Below, piece after piece: positions 35,633 through 44,122 of a DNA stretch of 64,000 nucleotides. Source of the DNA: Donghicola tyrosinivorans (GTDB lineage: Bacteria > Pseudomonadota > Alphaproteobacteria > Rhodobacterales > Rhodobacteraceae); NCBI RefSeq assembly GCF_003003355.1, contig NZ_PVTQ01000005.1, forward strand, positions 186,001 through 250,000, written 5' to 3'. A program made the translations under genes and the position numbers. Within the stretch, counting starts at the first letter, position 1, and each line of letters starts with the position of its first letter. The notes under the pieces were generated by a model that was given only the letters and a program-made list of their open reading frames with translations, ran no database searches and was not told where the DNA came from.

Positions 35633-36343
35633 ATGAGGATCACCTGCATTATCCCCGCCTACAACGAAGCCAACCGCATTGCCGAGGTGCTGAAGGTCGC
35701 ATTGGACCACCCTTCCTTGTCCGAGATCATCATGGTCGATGACGGCTCGACCGATAGCACCGTCGCGCAGGCGCTAGAGACCAGCGCGCTGTATGGTCAT
35801 TTCCAATTGGTCCGGCATGAGAGCAACAGCGGCAAATCCAGCGCCATCGCCACTGGCATCGAAGAGGCCACAGGCGATCTGCTGCTGTTTCTGGATAGCG
35901 ACCTGAAGGGCTTGGGCCTGCAAGAGATCAGCGCGCTGATAAAACCCGTCACCGAAGGCGATGCGGATGTTTCCCTGTCCCTGCGCCGCAACGCGCCGCG
36001 TCTGTGGCATTGGCTTGGGGTCGATTATATCTCGGGCGAGCGGATCATGCCCCGCGCCCTGCTGTCGGCCCATACGGAAACCATCCGAAATTTGCGGGGC
36101 TTCGGGCTAGAGGTGTTTCTGAACACGCTTTGGATCCAGCAGAACCTGCGGCTTTCGGTGGTGGAATGGCCTGCGGTGGAAAGCACGCCCAAATGGCAAA
36201 AGCTGGGGCGGCTGCGCGGTGCGCTGGCGGATATGAACATGCTGGCGGATATGTTCGCGACTGTCGGCCCCACCGTTGCCCTGCGGCAGATCAAGGCGCT
36301 TCGGTCCCAGCGGATCAGCCCGCGCCGCCGCTTTGCGCACTGA
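35633..36343 (+). CDS. Family 2 glycosyltransferase
   Basis: 236 residues. GT-A fold with RITCIIPAYNEANRIAEVL at the start, EIIMVDDGSTDSTVAQ (about 31-46) and LLLFLDSDLKG (about 84-94; DxD-like). There are no membrane helices. It resembles polyprenol-phosphate or lipid sugar transferases of the DPM group, but the donor and acceptor are unknown. It lies 8 bp after the DedA gene and appears to be the last gene of the operon. Confidence 0.8.
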   Translation: MRITCIIPAYNEANRIAEVLKVALDHPSLSEIIMVDDGSTDSTVAQALETSALYGHFQLVRHESNSGKSSAIATGIEEATGDLLLFLDSDLKGLGLQEISALIKPVTEGDADVSLSLRRNAPRLWHWLGVDYISGERIMPRALLSAHTETIRNLRGFGLEVFLNTLWIQQNLRLSVVEWPAVESTPKWQKLGRLRGALADMNMLADMFATVGPTVALRQIKALRSQRISPRRRFAH

Positions 36344-36353
36344 CCTTCTGTTA

Positions 36354-36602
36354 TCAGAACAGGGGCAACTGCACCGGTATCGGTGCATAGCCCTTGCGGC
36401 AGACCGCTAGCTTCAACGCCTCGGAGGTTTCCAGCGCTTCTTGACAGGTCCCCAGATACATGACCGAATACTTCCCGTGGGTGCCGATCCGGCCCCACTC
36501 GCGCCGCACGAACCATTCCCCAAAGAGCGTCTGCCCCATGGTGATCACGCAATAGCTGCGCTGACGGCGTATATGATTGACCTTTTCCAGACGGATTTGC
36601 AC
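36354..36602 (-). CDS. Short WGR-domain protein
   Basis: 82 residues that are almost entirely one WGR domain, with FGEWFVRREWGRIGTHGKYS carrying the Trp-Gly-Arg motif. WGR domains bind DNA ends or nucleic acids in PARPs and other proteins, but small stand-alone forms have no assigned role. The open frame extends to 36875 with no ATG that fits, so a GTG at 36602 is taken as start; it is preceded by AAGG at about nine bases. Convergent with the lipid operon (10 bp between stops). Confidence 0.65.
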   Translation of the reverse strand: MQIRLEKVNHIRRQRSYCVITMGQTLFGEWFVRREWGRIGTHGKYSVMYLGTCQEALETSEALKLAVCRKGYAPIPVQLPLF

Positions 36603-36958
36603 GGGCGCGGCCTTGGGTCTTTCGGCAAAGTTTCTAGGGTGGCGCCCTGTTAACCCTTTCCGTACCGGATTTTCCAGTGCCTGAACCAAGGGACACGGGA
36701 ATTTGCGCAACCCTGCCCTGAATGCAACACCCCGCGCATTCGCGCCTATCATCGGAAACAAGCGGCCGGATTTCGGCAGAAAATCGACGTTTCTTGACCG
36801 ATTGTTCAACGATCTGGCGCTTTTAGACCTTTGGACGCCGTTGACCCTGCCCTTAAGACCTGTAGAAAAGGACATCGGTTTTCATGCCCGCCAGATGTCC
36901 TGTGACATCCAGCCCGAAAACGGGGGCGCGGGCCGGATCCTTGTGGAGGACACGACTC
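36603..36958. other. Divergent region between the WGR gene and nadA
   Basis: 356 bp without a credible gene. A weak sigma70-like promoter (TTGACC at 36841-36846, TAGAAA 16 bases later) points towards nadA. No riboswitch or strong palindrome was found. Confidence 0.35.
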
Positions 36959-38011
36959 GTGCTGGATATGAACGCGATGCGCTCGGAGCTTTCCGAAGCC
37001 TATGACCTGACGCCCTCGGCTGACCTTGCCGATAGCATGCAGGACATCTACGCGCGGATGAACCGCGTGGTGACACCGCCTGATTTTCTGATGGCTGCGC
37101 CTTATATCCGCGCCATCAACCAGCTGAAGAAAGAGCGCAACGCGGTCATTCTGGCGCATAACTACATGACGCCCGATATCTTTCACGGCATCTCCGATGT
37201 GGTAGGCGACAGCCTACAACTGGCGATCGAGGCCGCGAAGGTCGAAGCCGACGTCATCGTTCAGGGCGGCGTGCATTTCATGGCCGAAACCAGCAAGATC
37301 CTGTCGCCCGACAAGATTGTTCTGATGCCCGACATGGAAGCTGGCTGTTCGCTGGCCGAAAGCATCACCCCTGCCGGCATCGAAGAGATGCGCCGCAAGT
37401 TCCCCGGTGCGCCCGTGGTCACCTATGTGAACACCACCGCCGAGGTAAAAGCCGCATCCGATATCTGCTGCACCAGTTCGAACGCGGTGCAGATCGTCGA
37501 GGCCTTGGAGGCGGACACCGTCATCATGACCCCCGACCAGTATCTGGCACAGAACGTCGCGCAGCGCGTCAAGAACAAGCGCATCGTCTGGTGGGAAGGC
37601 TCGTGCATCGTGCATGAACAATACACCGCGCAGGACATCAACGAGTTCCGCGAATGGAACCCCGGCACTGTCGTCATCGCCCACCCCGAATGCCCGCCCT
37701 CTGTGGTTGAGGCATCGGACTTCAGCGGCTCGACCAGCGGGATCATCAAGTATGTGACCGACAACAAGCCTGAAAAGGCGATGCTGGTCACCGAATGCTC
37801 GATGGCGTCGAATATCGCGGATGCACTGCCAGAGGTGGACTTTGTCGGCCCCTGCAACATGTGCCCTTACATGAAGAAAATCACTTTGGAAAAGGTGCTG
37901 TACAGCCTGCACACCATGACCACCCAGATCGAGGTGGATCCCGCCGTTGCCGAAGGCGCGCGGGTAGCAGTGCAGCGCATGATCGACATGTCCAAGAAAC
38001 TGGGGCTCTGA
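36959..38011 (+). CDS. nadA: Quinolinate synthase NadA
   Basis: 350 residues. Condenses iminoaspartate with dihydroxyacetone phosphate to quinolinate, using a [4Fe-4S] cluster. Cysteine motifs are visible: DMEAGCSLAE, SDICCTSSNAV, HPECPPSVV and GPCNMCPYMKK. The start is taken as GTG at 36959, eight bases after GGAGGA; ATG at 36968 is also possible. The open frame upstream (from 36884) lacks a site. nadA, nadB and nadC follow with only a few bases between them, the standard de novo NAD operon. Confidence 0.92.
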   Translation: MLDMNAMRSELSEAYDLTPSADLADSMQDIYARMNRVVTPPDFLMAAPYIRAINQLKKERNAVILAHNYMTPDIFHGISDVVGDSLQLAIEAAKVEADVIVQGGVHFMAETSKILSPDKIVLMPDMEAGCSLAESITPAGIEEMRRKFPGAPVVTYVNTTAEVKAASDICCTSSNAVQIVEALEADTVIMTPDQYLAQNVAQRVKNKRIVWWEGSCIVHEQYTAQDINEFREWNPGTVVIAHPECPPSVVEASDFSGSTSGIIKYVTDNKPEKAMLVTECSMASNIADALPEVDFVGPCNMCPYMKKITLEKVLYSLHTMTTQIEVDPAVAEGARVAVQRMIDMSKKLGL

Positions 38012-38018
38012 TCCTATC

Positions 38019-39578
38019 ATGACAGCTGTGACCACCGATCGTGTGGTGATCGTCGGCGCTGGCCTTGGCGCGCTTTATGCGGCGCTCAGTCTGGCGCCCC
38101 ATCCCGTGCTGATGATCTCGCCCGAGAACCTTGGTGAAGGGGCCAGTTCCGCATGGGCCCAAGGCGGTGTCGCAGCGGCCATGGATGACCGCGACACCCC
38201 CGAAGACCACGCCCGTGACACGGTGATTGCAGGCGCTGGCACGGTTGATGCGGGTGTGGCGCAAGCGGTCTGCAAAGAGGCCCGCGATCACATCCTGACC
38301 CTGACCTCTCTGGGCACGCCCTTTGACCGGACCAAAGACGGCCAATACGTCATGAGTCGTGAGGCCGCCCACAGCTTTGCCCGCGTTGTGCGCGTGCGCG
38401 GCGATCAGGCCGGTGCCGAGATCATGAAAGCGCTGGTGGCCCAAGTCCGCGAAACGCCCTCGGTTCAGGTCATGGAACGCCATATGGCGACGGGCCTTGA
38501 GGTCGAAGACGGCCGCGTTGTCGGTGTCTGGATTGCCGGATCGGGCGATGATCGCAGCGCGCCTGTGCTGGTCAAAGGCGCGGCGCATCTGATGGCGGGC
38601 GGCGGCTCGGGCGGGCTTTATGCCCTGACAACCAACCCGCCCCGCATTCGCGGTCAGGTCATTGGTATGGCGGCCCGCGCCGGTGCGGTGATCGCGGACC
38701 CAGAGTTTGTGCAGTTTCACCCTACAGCTATTGCCTGCGGCGAAGACCCTGCCCCCTTGGCCACCGAGGCCCTGCGCGGCGAAGGGGCGATCCTGATCAA
38801 CAAGGACGGCAAGCGGTTCATGCAAGGTCTGCACCCTGACGCAGAGCTGGCGCCCCGTGATATCGTTGCCCGTGGCATCTATGCGCAGACCCAAGCGGGC
38901 TATCGTCCTATGCTGGATACGCGCGAGGCCATCGGCCCCGAAATCCTGACCCTTTTCCCCGCCGTGGCCGAGGCCTGCGCCCGCGCTGGCATCGATCCCG
39001 TGAAGGACCCCATCCCCGTCGCCGCAGCGGCCCACTACCACATGGGCGGCATCAAGGTGGATGATCATGGGCGTGCGTCCCTGGACGGACTGTGGTGCTG
39101 CGGGGAATGTGCCTCGACCGGATTGCACGGGGCGAACCGTCTGGCCTCGAACGGGCTGCTCGAGGCGCTGGTCTATGCCCGCCGTGCCGCGATCTCGATC
39201 ATGGCAGGTCTTGGCAAGGCGGCTCTGGCACCCGAGGTGCATCTGGCAGACAATGGCACCATCGCCGCACCGCGCGAAGATCTTGTGGCGGACCTGCGCC
39301 GGATCATGACCGACAAAGTGGGTGTGGTCCGCAACGGCGCTGATCTGAAGGATGCGCTGGCCCGCATTTATCTGATCGAATTCAGCCAGCCCAAGTGCGA
39401 CGCACTGGCCAACATGACGGCCACAGCGACCCTGATCGCCGCCGCTGCCCTGAAACGCGAAGAAAGCCGCGGCGCCCATTTCCGCTCGGACTTTCCCCAA
39501 ACGGCCCCCACCGGCGAGCGCACAGAGATGACGCTGGCCGAGGCTCTTGATATCCGCGCCCGCTACGCCAAGGAGTAA
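38019..39578 (+). CDS. nadB: L-aspartate oxidase NadB
   Basis: 519 residues. FAD enzyme that oxidises L-aspartate to iminoaspartate. The Rossmann motif is VVIVGAGLGALYAALSLA, and SSAWAQGGVAAAMDD and AAAHYHMGGIKVDDHGR (with the active His region) are typical of NadB in the succinate-dehydrogenase flavoprotein family. It works with NadA (product is channelled or unstable). 7 bp after nadA and 3 bp before nadC. Confidence 0.93.
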   Translation: MTAVTTDRVVIVGAGLGALYAALSLAPHPVLMISPENLGEGASSAWAQGGVAAAMDDRDTPEDHARDTVIAGAGTVDAGVAQAVCKEARDHILTLTSLGTPFDRTKDGQYVMSREAAHSFARVVRVRGDQAGAEIMKALVAQVRETPSVQVMERHMATGLEVEDGRVVGVWIAGSGDDRSAPVLVKGAAHLMAGGGSGGLYALTTNPPRIRGQVIGMAARAGAVIADPEFVQFHPTAIACGEDPAPLATEALRGEGAILINKDGKRFMQGLHPDAELAPRDIVARGIYAQTQAGYRPMLDTREAIGPEILTLFPAVAEACARAGIDPVKDPIPVAAAAHYHMGGIKVDDHGRASLDGLWCCGECASTGLHGANRLASNGLLEALVYARRAAISIMAGLGKAALAPEVHLADNGTIAAPREDLVADLRRIMTDKVGVVRNGADLKDALARIYLIEFSQPKCDALANMTATATLIAAAALKREESRGAHFRSDFPQTAPTGERTEMTLAEALDIRARYAKE

Positions 39579-39581
39579 GCG

Positions 39582-40427
39582 ATGTATTCCCCCCTGCCCG
39601 ATCTGGTTCTGGAACCTGTGATCCGCAACGCGCTTGCCGAAGACCTTGGCACCTATGGCGACATCACCACCCGCACGGTGATCCCCGCCGATGTGACCTA
39701 CACCGCGCGACTGAATGCCCGTGAAGCTGGCGTGGTGTCGGGGATGCAGATCGCCCGCATCGCATTCCATTTGGTGGACCCGTCGCTAAAGATCGAAACC
39801 TTGATCGCGGATGGCCAGCCCTGCGCCAAGGGCGATGTTCTGATGACCATTGAAGGCAGCGCGGCCAGCATCCTGTCGGGCGAGCGTGTAGCGCTGAACT
39901 TTGCCGGTCGCCTGACCGGCATCGCCACCATGACCGCGACCTATGTGGCCGAGACCAAAGGCACCAATTGCCGCGTCACCTGCACCCGCAAGACCACACC
40001 CGGTCTGCGTCTGGTGGAAAAGCAGGCGGTTCTGCACGGAGGTGGGTTCAACCATCGCTTTAGCCTGTCGGACGCCATTCTGATCAAGGACAACCACATC
40101 GCAGCCGCTGGCGGCATCGCGCCCGTGCTTGAGGCCGTCAAGGCGCAGGCCAGCCACATGATGCGGGTCGAGATCGAAGTGGACACGCTAGAGCAACTGT
40201 CCCAAGTGCTGGAAATCGGCGGCGCAGATGTGGTCCTGCTGGACAACATGGACACGCCGACCCTGAAAGAGGCCGTGGCCATGAACGCGGGCAAGCTGGT
40301 GCTGGAAGCCTCTGGCAACATGACCCTGCCGCGCGTGGCCGAAGTTGCCGCGACAGGTGTGGATTACATCAGCTCTGGGGCACTGACCCACTCGGCCAAG
40401 ACGCTGGACTTGGGGCTGGATTTCTAA
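39582..40427 (+). CDS. nadC: Nicotinate-nucleotide pyrophosphorylase NadC
   Basis: 281 residues. Converts quinolinate and PRPP to nicotinate mononucleotide and carbon dioxide. Visible: ERVALNFAGRLTGIAT, TRKTTPGLRLVEKQAVL, IKDNHIAAAGG (active-site Lys/Asp) and DVVLLDNMDTP near the end. The third gene of the NAD operon, convergent with a LysR gene. Confidence 0.94.
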   Translation: MYSPLPDLVLEPVIRNALAEDLGTYGDITTRTVIPADVTYTARLNAREAGVVSGMQIARIAFHLVDPSLKIETLIADGQPCAKGDVLMTIEGSAASILSGERVALNFAGRLTGIATMTATYVAETKGTNCRVTCTRKTTPGLRLVEKQAVLHGGGFNHRFSLSDAILIKDNHIAAAGGIAPVLEAVKAQASHMMRVEIEVDTLEQLSQVLEIGGADVVLLDNMDTPTLKEAVAMNAGKLVLEASGNMTLPRVAEVAATGVDYISSGALTHSAKTLDLGLDF

Positions 40428-40457
40428 TCCGGCCTTCGCCGTTCTGGGGGGACACCC

Positions 40458-41351
40458 TTACCCATAGGTAAACCGTACCCCACTGCTGCGCACTGCATCC
40501 ACGATGAAATCCGCAACCCGCCGGATGCGGGCCAGATCGCGAAATTCTTCGGGATACAGCAGCCAATAGCGGCGGTTGAACTGCACCTCATCGGGCAGCA
40601 CCGCCACCAAGTCCTTTTGCGCCGCCATAAAGCACGGCAGCACCCCTAGGCCCGCGCCGGCACAGATCGCATCCATCTGCGCCTTGACCGTGGCGGCCTT
40701 GTAGATCACCCGCAACTGGGGATCGATCAGGCGGTTGAAATCCAGCTCTCCAGTGTAAAGTAAATCGTCGATGTAGCCCACAAACGGCAGATCGCGCAGA
40801 TCCTCTTTCGTCTGCGGCCTGTCCTGTTCGGGTAGCAAGGCAGGCGCTCCGTAAAGGCGCAGATCATAGTCCACCAGCTTGCGCATCATCAGGCGACCGG
40901 TCTTGGGGCGGTCCAGACTGATGGCAATGTCCACATCCCGTTTCCACAGGGAGTGCGTACGCGGAACTGGCACTAGCTCAATCGTCAGGCCAGGCTCTTG
41001 GGCCGACAGTTGCGGCAGGATGCGCGAGAGTACCGCATTGCCAAAACCATCCGGCGCACCAACCCGCACCACACCCGTCAAAGCCTGGGACTTGCCCCCC
41101 AAGCGGTCAGACAGGGCCAAGGCCCCTTGCTCCATACTGCGGGCATGGGACAGAATTCCCTGCCCCAGATCGGTCAGCAGCATCCCCTCATCGCTGCGCT
41201 CGAACACCTGCGCGCCAAGCTGCCGCTCCAGCCGGTCAATATGGCGGGCCACAGTTGTGTGGCTGACCCCCATCCGCCGCGCCGCCAAGGCCATGCGCCC
41301 TGCCCGCTCGGTCTCAAGGAAATAGCGGATATCTTCCCAGTCAAACTGCAT
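40458..41351 (-). CDS. LysR-family transcriptional regulator
   Basis: 297 residues. The N-terminal winged HTH (FDWEDIRYFLETERAG; ALAARRMGVSHTTVARHIDR) and the effector domain (GAPDGFGNAVLSRILPQL) are typical of the family. The ATG at 41351 gives the normal start of an HTH (MQFDWEDIRY); the open frame upstream has no support. It is divergent from a GMC oxidoreductase gene and probably regulates it. Confidence 0.9.
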   Translation of the reverse strand: MQFDWEDIRYFLETERAGRMALAARRMGVSHTTVARHIDRLERQLGAQVFERSDEGMLLTDLGQGILSHARSMEQGALALSDRLGGKSQALTGVVRVGAPDGFGNAVLSRILPQLSAQEPGLTIELVPVPRTHSLWKRDVDIAISLDRPKTGRLMMRKLVDYDLRLYGAPALLPEQDRPQTKEDLRDLPFVGYIDDLLYTGELDFNRLIDPQLRVIYKAATVKAQMDAICAGAGLGVLPCFMAAQKDLVAVLPDEVQFNRRYWLLYPEEFRDLARIRRVADFIVDAVRSSGVRFTYG

Positions 41352-41378
41352 CACGGACGCCCTGCACGATTTCAGACA

Positions 41379-41433
41379 TGCACTGTGCAAAACCGTTCAT
41401 TCCCCGTCCACCCCCTTTTGCACAATACTGCAA
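41379..41433. promoter_or_regulatory. TGCA-type palindromes in the LysR/GMC divergent region
   Basis: TGCACTGTGCA at 41379-41389 and TTGCA, six bases, TGCAA at 41418-41433. Paired dyads in a LysR divergent promoter are usual for the family's recognition and activation sites. Confidence 0.45.
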
Positions 41434-41463
41434 CAGAGGATCGCCAAGGGGAGGACACGGGAC

Positions 41464-43089
41464 ATGCTGGATCTGGGGACATATGATTACATCGTCGTGG
41501 GCGCAGGCTCGGCTGGATGCGTGGTGGCCAACCGCCTGAGCGAAGACCCGACGAAATCCGTGCTACTGCTAGAGGCAGGCGGCCATGACAAATACCACTG
41601 GATCCACATCCCCGTCGGCTATCTCTATTGCATCGGCAACCCCCGCACGGACTGGGGCTACAAGACCGCCCCCTGCGCAGGTCTCAACGACCGCCAGTTG
41701 CTCTATCCCCGCGGCAAAGTTCTGGGGGGCTGCTCGTCCATCAACGGCATGCTCTATCTGCGCGGACAGGCAGCGGACTATGACGGCTGGCGGCAGATGG
41801 GTCTGACCGGTTGGGGCTGGGATGATGTGCTGCCTTACTTCATGAAATCCGAGGACTATTACGCCGGCAAAAACGATCACCACGGCGCGGGCGGCGAATG
41901 GCGGGTCGAGGAACAGCGCCTGCGCTGGGAGATCCTTGAGGCATGGAAGCACGCCGCCGTTGCCGCAGGCATCCCCGAGACACCGGACTTCAACACTGGC
42001 GACAACTTTGGCGTCGGCTATTTCAAGGTGAACCAGAAAGCTGGCTGGCGGTGGAGTACCTCAAAGGGCTTTCTCAAACCCGCCCGCAACCGCACGAACC
42101 TGCGCGTGGTCACCCATGCTCAGGCCGAACAACTGACCTTCGAGGGCCGCCGCGCCACGGGCCTCAGCCTGCGCGTCCAAGGCCAACCGGCCAAAGCCCG
42201 CGCACGGGCCGAGGTGATCCTGTCGGCAGGGGCCATAAACTCGCCCCAACTGCTGCAACTGTCGGGCATCGGTCCGGGGGCGCTGCTGCAACAGCACGGG
42301 ATCGAGGTGCTGCATGAAAACGCTCAAGTGGGCGGCAACCTGCAAGACCACCTGCAAATCCGCTGCGCCTATAAGGTCCAAGGGGCCAAGACCCTTAACA
42401 CGATGGCAAACAGCCTTTGGGGCAAGGGCATGATCGGCCTGGAATATGTGCTGAAACGGTCAGGGCCCATGTCTATGGCCCCCAGCCAGTTGGCGGCCTT
42501 TGCCTATTCCAGCCCCGATGTGGCAACGCCCGACCTAGAATACCACGTCCAGCCCGTGACGCTGGAGGCGTTCGGCCAAGCGCCGCACCCCTTCCCTGCG
42601 ATCACTGCCAGCGTCTGCCATCTGCGTCCCGAAAGCCGTGGCCATGTGCAGATCACCAGCCGCAATCCGCTGGACCATCCGGAAATCCAGCCGAACTACC
42701 TTAGCACCGAAGGCGACCGCCTTGTCGCCGCCCGCGCGATCAAGCTGACACGCCAGATCATGGCGCAAGAGCCGCTGGCGAAATACAGCCCCGAAGAGTT
42801 CAAACCCGGCCCCGCCTTCCAGACAGATGCCGAGCTGGCGACGGGCGCAGGCAACATCGCCTCGACCATCTTCCACCCCGTGGGCACCGCCCGCATGGGC
42901 ACCGATCCGGCCTCGGTTGTCGATGAACGCCTGCGCGTGCGCGGGATCGAAGGGCTGCGCGTGGTGGATGCCTCGGTCATGCCGCAGATCACATCAGGCA
43001 ACACAAATTCACCCACAATTATGATCGCGGAAAAAGCCAGCGACCTGATCAAGGAAGACGCCCGTTCGGGTATATCCCTCTCGGCCTGA
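41464..43089 (+). CDS. GMC-family FAD alcohol oxidoreductase (choline dehydrogenase-like)
   Basis: 541 residues. FAD-binding DYIVVGAGSAGCVVANRLSE at the start, the GMC signatures PRGKVLGGCSSINGMLYLRG (about 79-98) and GAINSPQLLQLSGIGP (about 256-271), and C-terminal FHPVGTARMG with the catalytic His and SGNTNSPTIMIAEKASD. The closest named class is choline dehydrogenase-like enzymes, but no betaine aldehyde dehydrogenase lies near, so another alcohol is possible. GGGGAGGAC lies upstream. A terminator follows. Confidence 0.88.
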   Translation: MLDLGTYDYIVVGAGSAGCVVANRLSEDPTKSVLLLEAGGHDKYHWIHIPVGYLYCIGNPRTDWGYKTAPCAGLNDRQLLYPRGKVLGGCSSINGMLYLRGQAADYDGWRQMGLTGWGWDDVLPYFMKSEDYYAGKNDHHGAGGEWRVEEQRLRWEILEAWKHAAVAAGIPETPDFNTGDNFGVGYFKVNQKAGWRWSTSKGFLKPARNRTNLRVVTHAQAEQLTFEGRRATGLSLRVQGQPAKARARAEVILSAGAINSPQLLQLSGIGPGALLQQHGIEVLHENAQVGGNLQDHLQIRCAYKVQGAKTLNTMANSLWGKGMIGLEYVLKRSGPMSMAPSQLAAFAYSSPDVATPDLEYHVQPVTLEAFGQAPHPFPAITASVCHLRPESRGHVQITSRNPLDHPEIQPNYLSTEGDRLVAARAIKLTRQIMAQEPLAKYSPEEFKPGPAFQTDAELATGAGNIASTIFHPVGTARMGTDPASVVDERLRVRGIEGLRVVDASVMPQITSGNTNSPTIMIAEKASDLIKEDARSGISLSA

Positions 43090-43142
43090 CGGGTAAAACG
43101 GCCCGCTTCGCGCCCTTCATCAAAAATATATTAAAAATATCG

Positions 43143-43170
43143 GGGCGCGGTGCGAAGCTGCGCCCTTTTT
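43143..43170 (+). terminator. Terminator after the GMC gene
   Basis: Stem GGGCGC (43143-43148) with GCGCCC (43160-43165), followed by TTTTT. An upstream GCTTCGCGCCC (43105-43115) can pair with the same segment and with GCGAAGC (43152-43158), so an alternative structure exists. Confidence 0.7.
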
Positions 43171-43175
43171 CATGT

Positions 43176-43199
43176 TTCTCTTTGATTTCAAATACTCAC
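43176..43199 (-). repeat. Copy 2 of the 24-bp intergenic repeat (minus strand)
   Basis: On the minus strand it reads GTGAGTATTT and ends in purine-rich AAAGAGAA; it is the most diverged of the six copies. It lies between the GMC terminator and the sigma-factor gene. Confidence 0.5.
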
Positions 43200-43337
43200 G
43201 GCACAAACCTAGCAAAGATGCACCCCACACATACTATCTCACGGGTGTAAAAATGTCCGAAAAGTACCCATGCACCCCTAAAAGGGACGTATTCCTATCC
43301 GTTTGGTCAAACAGGTCTGCACGGAGAGGCACACAAA

Positions 43338-43904
43338 ATGACCACCGAGTTTCTGGAACACGACATCGCCGCGCTTCTGCGCCGCATCTGCGGACGGGAT
43401 CGTTCGGCCCTCAAGCAACTGCACAAAGCGCGGGGGGATCGGCTGTATTCGATCCTCCTACATATGCTGGAAGACAAGGATTGCGCCGAACTGGCCTATC
43501 TGGAACTGATGCCCCGCATCTGGCGCGAGGCGAAAAGCTTTGATCCAACGGTCTGCTCGTCCGAGCATTGGCTGCAAACCCGCGCCCGTCTGCTGGCGAT
43601 CGAAATCCTGCGCGAAGAGTGCGGCGATCAGCCCTTTTACGGCAAGAACATCGGTTGGGACGCCGACCCGCATCTGAACGCCAAGGAACAGCAGCTGCGC
43701 CACTATCAGGTAGGCCGCTTGAACCTTGCCTTGCGCGGCCTGCCCGTCCGCGCGGCAGAGATGATCGTGGCGCGATTTGTGTACGGAATTTCGCTAGAGG
43801 ACCTCGCGTCACTCTACAATTCTACGGTTTCAGCCGTTCGTAAAGATATAGCAACTGCAGGCAGCAACCTGCGCGACACTTTGATGGAGGCACAAGCCGC
43901 ATGA
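43338..43904 (+). CDS. ECF-type sigma factor
   Basis: 188 residues. Region 2-like helices begin with DIAALLRRICGRDRSALKQL, and region 4 is seen near the end (GLPVRAAEMIVARFVYGISL; EDLASLYNSTVSAVRKDI). The two-domain layout without sigma 1 or 3 is that of extracytoplasmic-function sigma factors. It overlaps a 73-residue partner gene by 4 bp, where an anti-sigma factor would be expected. The 248-bp leader holds a terminator, a repeat copy and a GGAGAG site 14 bases before the start. The target promoters are unknown. Confidence 0.82.
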   Translation: MTTEFLEHDIAALLRRICGRDRSALKQLHKARGDRLYSILLHMLEDKDCAELAYLELMPRIWREAKSFDPTVCSSEHWLQTRARLLAIEILREECGDQPFYGKNIGWDADPHLNAKEQQLRHYQVGRLNLALRGLPVRAAEMIVARFVYGISLEDLASLYNSTVSAVRKDIATAGSNLRDTLMEAQAA

Positions 43905-44122
43905 CACCCGACGAACGCGCCTTTGGCTTTGTGATGGGGACTTTGCCCTCGGACGAAAGCCGTAAAGCCGAAGAAGATCTGGCAAAGGCCGGTCTCTTCC
44001 GCGAAAAGGTCGCGTTCTGGCGTGGAAAACTGGCGCCCCTAGAGCCGCGCCCCTTGCGACTGGTGAAAAACCCCGTGTCTTTCGACCGCGTGGCCCATGC
44101 CACCTTCGGAGACGATGATTAA
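43901..44122 (+). CDS. Small anti-sigma-like protein without membrane segment
   Basis: 73 residues: EERAFGFVMGTL-like start (DERAFGFVMGTLPSDESRKA), then KVAFWRGKLAPLEPRPL. This matches only the cytoplasmic sigma-binding part of RskA/FecR-type anti-sigma factors, which normally continue into a membrane helix and a periplasmic sensor. No CHCC zinc motif is present. The ATGA overlap with the sigma gene supports a functional link. The end overlaps the convergent flavin-binding gene by 4 bp. It could be a natural minimal anti-sigma factor or a truncated remnant. Confidence 0.65.
   Translation: MTPDERAFGFVMGTLPSDESRKAEEDLAKAGLFREKVAFWRGKLAPLEPRPLRLVKNPVSFDRVAHATFGDDD

Noticed and set aside
37881-39770. 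629-residue open frame on the minus strand across nadB
   Set aside because: It lies fully antisense to well-supported nadA end, nadB and nadC start. Long antisense frames are normal in GC-rich DNA with strong third-position bias, and the translation has low-complexity His/Gly/Arg composition.
43172-43543. 123-residue plus-strand frame starting in a repeat before the sigma gene
   Set aside because: It starts in the repeat and runs out of frame through the sigma-factor gene. No ribosome-binding site or family features.
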